A DNA stretch of 6,956 bases from Spirochaetaceae bacterium (GTDB taxonomy: Bacteria; Spirochaetota; Spirochaetia; DSM-27196; SKKC01), in the NCBI GenBank assembly GCA_003554375.1, contig PWGF01000324.1, positions 1 to 6,956 of the forward strand. Direction: 5' to 3'. Below, piece by piece: positions 1-5,015 of the stretch. A program made the position numbers and the translations under genes. Below the pieces are notes generated by a model, which saw nothing but the letters and a program-made list of their open reading frames with translations, was not told the DNA's origin and did no database searches. Every line of letters begins with the position of its first letter. The stretch's first letter is position 1.

Positions 1-287
1 ATGAGCAGTGTTACGACGTTCCCGTGCCCGTCGACCAGCCGTAGCTCGTCACCGCCGGCGTCCACTGTCGTCTCGATGCCGCCGGCAGTATCGAGCGTAA
101 CCGTGACGTTGAGGGGATTGCTCGGTGCCGGCGGGATTGACGGATCGTGTGGCTGATCGTGGTCGCCGTTCGTGTCGAGGGGATCACGATCAACGTTCGG
201 GTCGAGCGGCCCTGTGCACGTTGCAACGAACACCCCAATTATAAGTAACGCCATGACGCCTTGCATTCGCAGGTCCTGCTTGCGCAT
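1..287 (-). CDS. Putative lipoprotein, N-terminal part (runs off the window start)
   Basis: This frame begins at an ATG at 287 and stays open to base 1, giving the first 95 residues; the C-terminus lies outside the window. The start is supported by an AGGAG six bases upstream and a good promoter. Residues 1-9 are basic and polar, and residues 10-23 form a hydrophobic segment (GVMALLIIGVFVAT) ending at Cys24. The lipobox would be V-A-T-C; Thr at -1 is unusual, although spirochaetal lipoboxes are relaxed. Residues 25-58 are a linker rich in Asp, Pro and Asn, including a DTNGDHD stretch that looks like a calcium-binding loop. Residues 59-95 look like beta strands (VTVTLDTAGGIETTV). The expected location is membrane-anchored and facing the periplasm or surface. 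I do not recognise the family, and the calcium idea is inference. Confidence 0.78.
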   Translation of the reverse strand, partial: MRKQDLRMQGVMALLIIGVFVATCTGPLDPNVDRDPLDTNGDHDQPHDPSIPPAPSNPLNVTVTLDTAGGIETTVDAGGDELRLVDGHGNVVTLL

Positions 288-328
288 GATATGCTCCTAT
301 ACCTACTTGCGAAGACATACGTAAATGA

Positions 329-357
329 AATATATCGAAACAAGTACAGAAGAGCAA
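329..357 (-). promoter_or_regulatory. Sigma70-like promoter of the lipoprotein gene
   Basis: On the minus strand, TTGCTC (352-357) is followed after exactly 17 bases by TATATT (329-334), a five-of-six match to the -10 consensus. The surrounding 300-385 stretch is clearly more AT-rich than the rest of the window. The predicted transcript start near 322 leaves a leader of about 35 bases before the ATG at 287. The -35 box is weak (three of six). Confidence 0.6.
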
Positions 358-400
358 CGAAATCGCAAAGCAATATTTGCCGATCGAGGCTCTGACCGGT

Positions 401-500
401 TGGCTCCGCCGTGACCCGCTCGCCGCCCTTGAAGACAGATGCTTGTTGGGCGAGTCTGTCCGTGTGCTTCGCCATCGGCGGAGGGCGCTGGGCGGAGCCA
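401..500. repeat. Inverted repeat with 10-bp arms about 80 bases apart
   Basis: TGGCTCCGCC at 401-410 is perfectly complementary to GGCGGAGCCA at 491-500. Inside it, GACAGA (434-439) pairs with TCTGTC (455-460), so the whole element could fold as nested stems. There is no U-tract on either side. It may be part of a structured RNA or a remnant of a palindromic element. The lipoprotein promoter begins about 45 bases away. Confidence 0.5.
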
Positions 501-652
501 TGGCATTGACGATCCGATCACGCGGCGTAATCGGTCAAAGAAAAGCCGGGTGTTCCATGTTCCCGCGCAGCGGGTACTAACGGATCGAGGGCTGAGTCAG
601 ATACTCCGTTCATGGCGTGGTCGGCCGGGCAGGGGGAGTCTGTTCCCCTCCT

Positions 653-686
653 TAAGAGGCTCTATTGGCTAAGAGGCTCTATTGGC
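653..686. repeat. 17-bp perfect tandem direct repeat, two copies
   Basis: The 17-base unit TAAGAGGCTCTATTGGC occurs back to back at 653-669 and 670-686 with no mismatch. Each unit contains the small interrupted palindrome AGAG-G-CTCT. Perfect identity suggests a recent slippage duplication, or a paired protein-binding site. Nothing else in the window matches the unit. Confidence 0.85.
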
Positions 687-836
687 TGCTGCCGGCCGCG
701 AAAACTCCCTGCCGGGACGGCCTTGAGTGGGCGGTGCCGGCAGAGCTCGAGGCCGGGCTCCATCCGGTGGGCGACATACGCGCCTGGATTGCAATGCACG
801 CTTTGTAGAGAGCCGCTCTGCCGAAACCGGCGGCAG

Positions 837-902
837 TCTCAACCGCGAGCCCGTTGGCTCCCCCCGCTTGAAGCAAGCGGGCCCGAGCCGGCGCGGTTGA
901 GA
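837..902. repeat. Compound hairpin, three nested perfect stems
   Basis: Three nested perfect stems are visible: an outer 11-bp stem (TCTCAACCGCG 837-847 with CGCGGTTGAGA 892-902), a middle 5-bp stem (GGCTC 856-860 with GAGCC 885-889) and an apical 8-bp stem (CCCGCTTG 863-870 with CAAGCGGG 874-881) closed by a three-base loop. It lies about 90 bases beyond the stop of the hypothetical gene, so it could stabilise or end that transcript, but no U-tract follows on either strand. A REP-like or other palindromic element is an alternative. Confidence 0.7.
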
Positions 903-988
903 AACGGCCGATTGCAACGTCGTTCTTATCCACACCGCCGGCGTACCGTTCGATATCTCGGTCCACCAGCGATCGGAACCCACCCGAT

Positions 989-1573
989 CTATCGCATGCG
1001 GCCGCGGAGGAGACTCCGGATGAAGCGACCGATGATTCGGCCGATTCCGAAGCGGACCTCTCTTCCGGCGGTGCGGGCGACCTGGTCTTTGAGCGTGCGG
1101 GGGCCGCGCTGCCTCCGTGCGCCGATGCCGCGTGCGCCGAGCATGCCGCCTGCGCCTGCCGAAGCAAAACCTCTTGTCGAGACCGAACGGCGGGCCCCAG
1201 GGGCCGCGGCGAAGTCTCCACCGTGGCCGATGCCGGCGCCGGAAGCTTCAGGACCGGATTCTGGGATGGGCTCGAAGGCGATCTCCTGCTTCCAGCCGGT
1301 ACGGCCGTTTCTGGCGTCGATGAAGATGCCCTGCACGGTGGCGGCGTCCAGGGCAGTACCGGTGCTCTGGTACATACCGCTTCCGTCGCGATACTCCACG
1401 GTCAGCCGGCCGGGGGTGCCGGCGGCCTGGACGAATCCGGCGTCGCCGAGATCCAGGATGCAGTGCGTAAGCGAAGCCCCCACGCGATCGATGGCGGAGG
1501 AGAGGTCCGCATCGGCCGGATCCTTGATCACGGTGCCGTCGGAGTTTTCGAGGGATGCCGTAGGCAAACTCAT
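989..1573 (-). CDS. Hypothetical protein, small N-terminal domain (Imm1-like?) with basic C-terminal tail
   Basis: This is a 194-residue protein of unknown function. The start at 1573 is chosen because AAAGGAG lies seven bases upstream and a sigma70-like promoter lies beyond it; an earlier in-frame ATG at 1651 sits on the promoter -10 and is rejected. Residues 1-104 look like a folded alpha/beta domain: a helix after IKDPADADLSSAIDRV, strands around THCILDL and GRLTVEYRDG, then a helix and a closing GRTGWKQEIAFEP. That layout recalls small immunity-type proteins such as Imm1, but I cannot assign it. Residues 105-157 are a Gly/Ala/Arg linker. Residues 158-194 form a strongly basic amphipathic segment (GIGRIIGRFIRSLLRGR) that could bind membrane or nucleic acid. 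No toxin gene adjoins it, so an immunity role is only a possibility. Confidence 0.72.
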   Translation of the reverse strand: MSLPTASLENSDGTVIKDPADADLSSAIDRVGASLTHCILDLGDAGFVQAAGTPGRLTVEYRDGSGMYQSTGTALDAATVQGIFIDARNGRTGWKQEIAFEPIPESGPEASGAGIGHGGDFAAAPGARRSVSTRGFASAGAGGMLGARGIGARRQRGPRTLKDQVARTAGREVRFGIGRIIGRFIRSLLRGRMR

Positions 1574-1592
1574 GACCTTGCTCCTTTGGGTT

Positions 1593-1618
1593 GCTATTGC
1601 GGAATAGCCCACAATAGC
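1593..1618 (-). promoter_or_regulatory. Leader with alternative hairpins next to the ribosome binding site
   Basis: In the leader of the hypothetical gene the minus strand reads GCTATT(G), then GCTATT, then (C)AATAGC. The last copy can pair with the first (7 bp, 12-base loop; arms 1612-1618 and 1593-1599) or with the middle one (6 bp, 4-base loop), but not with both. The structure ends about six bases before the AAAGGAG. This could tune translation; no ligand or regulator is evident. Confidence 0.4.
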
Positions 1619-1651
1619 ATAATGGTGCGATACAGCTTGATCCGACTGCAC

Positions 1652-1680
1652 ATTGTAGCACCGTGCTCAGAGGTAAACAA
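1652..1680 (-). promoter_or_regulatory. Sigma70-like promoter of the hypothetical gene
   Basis: On the minus strand, TTGTTT (1675-1680) and TACAAT (1652-1657) are separated by 17 bases; the -10 matches five of six consensus bases. It lies in an AT-richer island at roughly 1590-1735. A transcript starting near 1645 would have a leader of about 70 bases. Confidence 0.6.
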
Positions 1681-2019
1681 CGAAAACAAAGGCGTTATTC
1701 TGAATATCTTGGACCTTAGAGCGTAGAGCGAAAACCTGTGGACTTCTGGGGGCGCTGCGTTGCCGGACTAGCCTGGCTACTCCGGAGCATGAGCCCGATG
1801 AGCCGCCGGCGGGGGCAAGCGCATTCAAGCCGGCGGTGCCGACGGGCGCACCGGATGCCGTCGAGGCGGGAGAGCTTGAGCCGGATGGTGTCGTGGAGCT
1901 GGATCAGGCAGACCTTGCCGAGAGGGCGGAAGCAGCCGCGGAGCCCCAGCGAGGCGAGGTACTGGAGCAGACGGCAGGCCGGGAGCTTCCCCAACCGTCG
2001 CTCTTTGCCGGCGCGGCGG

Positions 2020-2041
2020 CCCCGGCCCCAGCCCCAGCCCC
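2020..2041 (-). other. G-quadruplex motif, four G4 tracts with 2-base loops
   Basis: The plus strand shows four CCCC tracts at 2020-2023, 2026-2029, 2032-2035 and 2038-2041, each separated by exactly two bases. The minus strand, which is the transcribed sense of the upstream DJ-1 gene, therefore has four GGGG tracts with CT, CT and CC loops. Such regular short loops favour a very stable quadruplex in DNA or RNA. It lies about 200 bases past the DJ-1 stop. Confidence 0.75.
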
Positions 2042-2047
2042 AGCTGA

Positions 2048-2076
2048 GCGGCGTTGGGGGCGGGGCGGAACGCCGC
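2048..2076 (-). terminator. Hairpin, possible transcript end of the DUF47/DJ-1 operon
   Basis: GCGGCGTT (2048-2055) pairs perfectly with AACGCCGC (2069-2076) around a 13-base loop, just before the quadruplex motif in the direction of minus-strand transcription. There is no U-tract, so it is not a standard intrinsic terminator. An RNA-protecting 3' hairpin or an unrelated structure is equally possible. Confidence 0.3.
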
Positions 2077-2147
2077 CCCCTGCGTTCTGGGATGGCGAGC
2101 GCAGGGGTACATAACAACCGCCGCCCGGCCCCTTGCTTGCCTTGACT

Positions 2148-2176
2148 GCAAGTCTGAGCGCCGCCCGGCGACTTGC
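2148..2176 (-). other. Hairpin about 70 bases past the DJ-1 stop
   Basis: GCAAGTC (2148-2154) pairs perfectly with GACTTGC (2170-2176), enclosing a GC-rich loop. It is the first strong stem after the DJ-1 stop codon on the minus strand and lacks a U-tract. It could be a weak terminator or a 3' end protector. Confidence 0.3.
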
Positions 2177-2243
2177 CGTATGGTGAGTCCCAAGCGCAGA
2201 GCCGCGCCGGAGCCTCGCGACGCTACAGACGCTACAACAGCCG

Positions 2244-3533
2244 CTACAACAGCGCGTAGGTCATGGCGTCCAGAAACTCGGGGACGTCCGGCGGCACGCG
2301 GCCCGTAACGAGTGCGCCGTCGACGATGGCCGAGGCTTCCGGCCGGAAAGTTCCGCCCATGATCGATACGTGGTCCCGGCAGGCGCCGACGCCGGCGATC
2401 TGTTTGCCGGCTACGAGGTCGGCGGCGGAGAGCGGGATGGCGCCGTGGCAGATGGCGGCAATCGCGCGGCCGGCGCGGTGCACCTCTTTGAGCCATTCGA
2501 TGGGTGTGCCCGCTGCGACCATGTTCCAGGGGCAGAAGGCGCCGGGGATCATGACCATGTCGAGCTCCTCTGGAGCGATCTCCTGGAGTGGCCGGATCCG
2601 GTAGCGGTCCGCGGGTACCTCCTGGAGAGGAACCGACGAGCCGAAGTTGCCCATCGTGACGTCCACCCCTAGAAGCGGCGGGCGCGCGCGGGCGGGAGCG
2701 GGGAAGGTGGCCAGAGTAACCGTCGCCCCACGGTGGAGAAGCTCGAGCACGGGAACGATGAGCTCGATATCCTCGAAGTCCTCTCCGGCCACGACGACAA
2801 TGCGCCGGCCCTGGAGGCATCCGGCGCGCCCGTCGTCAAAGCCGGGATCGAAATAGCGGGCCAGCTCCCGGACGAACTCGGCGCAGTGCTCGGTATCCCG
2901 GCAGGTGACGAGCTTGTCGTCCGTTACGGCCGGACGGTCCACGTAGGTTGCGATCCGCTCGAGCATATAGGACACGATGCGATTGCCGGTGCATCGCTTG
3001 CCTTCTACGATACGGCGCGAAATGAGGGGAAGGGTGCCTTCGCCGATTGCACCGAGGACGCTCCCTGCTTTCGCGGCGGCGGCCAGGAAGTCGAGGGCGG
3101 TTTCCTGAGTCGTGAGAATGTCGGCCGAGTGACCGCCGAGGACGACTACGACATCGTAGTCGCCGGCCTGCGCGTCCTCCACGCGGACGTACGAGGAGCG
3201 CGATTCGCCGAGAACCGGGATTGGGTTGAGGCTCATTCCCCACATTCCGTGGAGCCCTTTGTCCGGATCGGTGGGACGGGTGTACTTCCACAGCGCCCCT
3301 TCCACGCCGACGAACTGCAGGTTTGCTCCGAGCTCGCTCAGGTACTCGGCCAGGTAGTATGCTTGGAAGTCGCTAAACTCGGGCGCTACGAGGAGCGCTA
3401 TCCGCTTGCCGGCGAAGGGGCCGGTGGACTTGGCGGTGCCGGTAGCTTCTCCCTTCCAGACCTGGCATCCCTCTGTGTCATCGATTTCGATGCCTCGTGC
3501 GCGTGCGTCTTCGATGAGCTTTCGTGCCGTCAT
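2244..3533 (-). CDS. Tandem DJ-1/PfpI-family protein, one catalytic and one degenerate domain
   Basis: This 429-residue protein has two DJ-1/PfpI (class I glutamine amidotransferase-like) domains, about twice the usual length. The start is fixed by AGGAGGT seven bases upstream of the ATG. After a 42-residue leader, domain 1 (about 43-228) has KRIALLVAPEFSDF and the VVVVLGG strand. Domain 2 (about 242-429) has RRIVVVAGEDFEDIEL and the nucleophile elbow ICHG. Domain 2 keeps the typical Glu257, Cys362 and His363. At the matching places domain 1 has Gln57, Gly164 and Glu165 (AIGEG), so it should lack the cysteine chemistry. Family members are proteases, chaperones, glyoxalases or deglycases; the substrate here is unknown. 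The gene lies 57 bases after the DUF47 gene, probably in one transcript. Domain 1 may serve a structural or regulatory role (inference). Confidence 0.95.
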   Translation of the reverse strand: MTARKLIEDARARGIEIDDTEGCQVWKGEATGTAKSTGPFAGKRIALLVAPEFSDFQAYYLAEYLSELGANLQFVGVEGALWKYTRPTDPDKGLHGMWGMSLNPIPVLGESRSSYVRVEDAQAGDYDVVVVLGGHSADILTTQETALDFLAAAAKAGSVLGAIGEGTLPLISRRIVEGKRCTGNRIVSYMLERIATYVDRPAVTDDKLVTCRDTEHCAEFVRELARYFDPGFDDGRAGCLQGRRIVVVAGEDFEDIELIVPVLELLHRGATVTLATFPAPARARPPLLGVDVTMGNFGSSVPLQEVPADRYRIRPLQEIAPEELDMVMIPGAFCPWNMVAAGTPIEWLKEVHRAGRAIAAICHGAIPLSAADLVAGKQIAGVGACRDHVSIMGGTFRPEASAIVDGALVTGRVPPDVPEFLDAMTYALL

Positions 3534-3534
3534 T

Positions 3535-3573
3535 GGTTTACCTCCTGCGTTTGTCTTGTGGGTTTATCTCCTG
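3535..3573 (-). promoter_or_regulatory. Duplicated ribosome binding site before the DJ-1 gene
   Basis: The minus strand contains CAGGAGGTAAACC directly before the DJ-1 start (3535-3547) and a near copy CAGGAGATAAACC 26 bases further upstream (3561-3573), 12 of 13 identical. Only the proximal copy is followed by a start codon at a normal distance. The distal copy may be a standby or decoy ribosome site, or just a local duplication. Confidence 0.6.
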
Positions 3574-3590
3574 TCGGCGCTCGGATCGAG

Positions 3591-4262
3591 CTACATGCTT
3601 CGCTTGATCGCATAGATGGAAAGGCGATCGGCTACGGCTTCAGACTCGTCTGCAAGGCCCGAGATGTGCTCGGCGAAGTACCGGATGTGCATGCGGCGGA
3701 AGAGCTTGATCTTGTCCGAGCTGAACGCCTTTCGCTTGATCCGTTCCTCTGCCTCGTCGGCCTGGTGTTCCCAGTGGTAGACTTTCTCAACGTGCTCGGT
3801 GACGCGGTAGGGCTCCCGAAAGAAGGCGCGCGCAGCGAGCGCAGTCTCGCCGACGGCCTGGGTGCATGCTTCGACGAGCTCCCGGAAGTGGTCCTTGAGA
3901 AACGGATAGATTTCCGGTGTCTCGATACTCAGGTGGCTGCTGACGTCCTTCGCTTTGTCGATCACGTTGTCCAATGTCTCGAGTAGCCCCAGAACGTCGC
4001 CGCGCGAGTCCGGTATCAGCATCTCCGCATAGAGACGGTGCTTGATATCGCGGCGCAGCTCGTCCGCCTGTCGTTCGATCCGGCTGATCTCATCGCGTTT
4101 CTCTTCGAAGCGTTTGGTCTTGCCGTCCAGATACTTCTTCAGAGCGTCGTCGAAGACGAGAGCTGCTTGCTCGACCAAGCTCACGTACCGGTCGATGCTG
4201 AGCTCCAGCGCCTTTGCGCGAGAGCCGAAGATGCCTCGGGCAGCGGTTTTCTTATCCTTCAT
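3591..4262 (-). CDS. DUF47 / PhoU-like protein (PhoU_div family)
   Basis: This 223-residue, almost wholly helical protein matches the DUF47 (TIGR00153, PhoU_div) family in length and pattern. I chose the start at 4262 (MKDKKTAARG) because GGAG lies nine bases upstream and the length fits the family; the frame is open back to 4364, but that ATG has no good ribosome site. It has the PhoU-type ExxxD metal motifs in two halves: Glu63/Asp67 (IERQADEL) with Asp98/Asp102 (LDNVID), and Glu165/Asp169 (WEHQADEA) with Asp205/Asp212. Family members usually accompany Pit phosphate transporters and are thought to modulate phosphate uptake from the cytoplasm. No pit gene lies in this window; upstream is a divergent spacer and downstream is the DJ-1 gene. 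The exact role here is inferred. Confidence 0.94.
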   Translation of the reverse strand: MKDKKTAARGIFGSRAKALELSIDRYVSLVEQAALVFDDALKKYLDGKTKRFEEKRDEISRIERQADELRRDIKHRLYAEMLIPDSRGDVLGLLETLDNVIDKAKDVSSHLSIETPEIYPFLKDHFRELVEACTQAVGETALAARAFFREPYRVTEHVEKVYHWEHQADEAEERIKRKAFSSDKIKLFRRMHIRYFAEHISGLADESEAVADRLSIYAIKRSM

Positions 4263-4411
4263 CTGGCCATACTCCAACATGCTCCACGTGGATAGCAGCT
4301 CGGCCGGAGGACAGCTTATTGGGCCGGGCCTGTTGATGAGCCCGTCTTCCGGCCGAATCGCCATGCCTGCGCGGCGCGCTTCTAACCGTGCCGAGCGCGC
4401 CGGGCGCGTTC

Positions 4412-4441
4412 ATCATCCGTCAGCGTGCGCGGTTCTGTCAA
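4412..4441 (-). promoter_or_regulatory. Candidate promoter of the DUF47/DJ-1 operon
   Basis: The minus strand has a perfect TTGACA at 4436-4441 and GATGAT (four of six) at 4412-4417 after 18 bases. The transcript would start near 4405, giving a leader of about 140 bases. A small palindrome, GCTCC-CAG-GGAGC at 4456-4468, sits just upstream of the -35 box and could be a regulator site. Confidence 0.5.
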
Positions 4442-4979
4442 TTGTCCGCAAAACGGCTCCCAGGGAGCGTGACGGAGGAAGCGATTAACCAACGGAGCTC
4501 GGAGGGCGGCCACGCTGCCCGGTGCGCATTCCGGAGCGTGAAGGACGGGAGGGGCGCCCGCCGGGGCGTCCGGATCTGGGGGGACGTCGCGAGCTTCGGA
4601 GGGGTGGCAGCGGAGAGGCTTTCAGACGGAGTGCCCCGCCGGCGGCCGGACGGCCCGGCGCGGCGGTCCCGGTGCGCGCCGCGGTGCGCGGGGGCGGCAT
4701 CGCCGGGGCGAGAGGGGCGGAGCGGGCGGAGGGGGTTCGGCGCGCGGCGGGACGGAACCCCCGGACGGCCTGACCCCGGGGCAAGCCGCCGGGGGCGAGG
4801 GGGCCACGCGGCGTGCGTGGGGGGTGGACGAGACCGGGAGAGGTGCGGCTTGGCGCGGGGGCACGCCCAGATTCTGAGGGGAATCTGGAGGGTGGATTGG
4901 GGGAGAGCGAACAACAATCCGTGCCTCACGGCCGGAAAGAGGAGGAAGTGGGCGCGGGCGGGTACGTGCGGAGCCGCGA
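4442..4979. other. G-rich structured spacer between divergent genes, no gene called
   Basis: Frames are open on both strands because stop codons are rare in such GC-rich DNA, but their products are Arg/Gly/Pro-rich and lack ribosome sites. The plus strand is markedly G-rich from about 4500 to 4910. It can form serial hairpins: GGGGGTTC 4731-4738 with GAACCCCC 4755-4762, CCACGC 4804-4809 with GCGTGG 4815-4820, and CCAGATTC 4867-4874 with GAATCTGG 4881-4888. I compared it by eye with RNase P RNA, tmRNA and SRP RNA signatures and found none. An unknown structured RNA or decayed sequence are both possible. Confidence 0.5.
4705..4735 (+). other. G-quadruplex motif in the divergent spacer
   Basis: G tracts at 4705-4708, 4714-4717, 4724-4726 and 4731-4735 are separated by loops of 5, 6 and 4 bases, satisfying the usual G3+N1-7 pattern on the plus strand. 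The last tract overlaps the 5' arm of the hairpin at 4731-4762, so the two folds would compete. Confidence 0.6.
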
Positions 4980-5008
4980 TTGACAGGACGGGAATGGCGT
5001 GCGAGGCT
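4980..5008 (+). promoter_or_regulatory. Candidate promoter of the dehydrogenase/GH88 operon
   Basis: A perfect TTGACA at 4980-4985 is followed after 17 bases by GAGGCT at 5003-5008, which keeps only the A at position 2 and T at position 6 of the -10 box. A start near 5015 would put the palindrome at 5016-5033 right at the transcript start. The poor -10 box is the weak point; an activator or another start site is possible. Confidence 0.4.
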
Positions 5009-5015
5009 GAAGGCA

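Larger units (their letters stand above)
358..988. other. Non-coding gap with repeats, no convincing gene
   Basis: Open frames here on both strands translate to low-complexity Arg/Pro/Ser/Ala-rich sequence without a matching ribosome binding site, so I call none. The stretch holds an inverted repeat with arms at 401-410 and 491-500, a 17-bp tandem duplication at 653-686 and a 66-base compound hairpin at 837-902. It separates the 3' end of the hypothetical gene from the lipoprotein promoter. No transposase, tRNA or U-tract terminator is visible. It could be decayed mobile or coding DNA. Confidence 0.55.
1681..2243. other. GC-rich non-coding gap downstream of the DJ-1 gene
   Basis: No gene is called. 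A plus-strand frame is open from about 1704 to 2114 and gives an Asp/Glu/Ala-rich sequence ending in an Ala-Pro run, but it lacks a ribosome binding site and a family I recognise. The antisense frames are Arg-rich. The stretch holds hairpins at 1803-1836 (CCGCCGGC with GCCGGCGG), 2048-2076 and 2148-2176, a quadruplex motif at 2020-2041, and an 11-bp direct repeat CGCCGCCCGGC at 2119-2129 and 2159-2169. It probably includes the 3' untranslated region of the DUF47/DJ-1 operon. Confidence 0.5.

Noticed and set aside
219..228. Palindrome CGTTGCAACG resembling part of the 5016-5033 operator
   Set aside because: It is a short 10-bp match inside the lipoprotein coding sequence and expected by chance.
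837..902. Integron attC site
   Set aside because: The arms TCTCAAC and GTTGAGA miss the RYYYAAC/GTTRRRY consensus at the outer base, the spacer is asymmetric, and no integrase or cassette array is present.
679..1221. Minus-strand frame overlapping the 3' half of the hypothetical gene
   Set aside because: It overlaps a better supported gene, is low in complexity in its first half and translates through the 837-902 palindrome in its second half.
612..1607. Long plus-strand frame antisense to the hypothetical gene
   Set aside because: It is Arg/Pro-rich, lacks a ribosome site and is explained as the antisense shadow of the gene at 989-1573 plus GC-rich spacer.
1704..2114. Plus-strand open frame giving an Asp/Glu/Ala-rich sequence with an Ala-Pro repeat
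   Set aside because: There is no ribosome binding site, no promoter and no recognisable domain. It overlaps hairpins and a quadruplex motif, and long open frames arise easily in GC-rich DNA. Not fully excluded.
1716..2117. Minus-strand open frame downstream of the DJ-1 gene
   Set aside because: The product is Arg/Leu-rich with a Trp-Gly run that is simply the repeated quadruplex sequence; no start signal or family was recognised.
2733..3986. Long plus-strand frame antisense to the DJ-1 and DUF47 genes
   Set aside because: Both minus-strand genes have clear family motifs and ribosome sites; the plus frame is an antisense shadow.
4260..4364. N-terminal extension of the DUF47 protein from an ATG at 4364
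   Set aside because: That start lacks a good ribosome site, the added residues do not resemble the family, and the 4262 start gives the usual length.
4500..4979. RNase P RNA, tmRNA or SRP RNA in the G-rich spacer
   Set aside because: I found none of the conserved signature stretches of these RNAs on either strand by eye.
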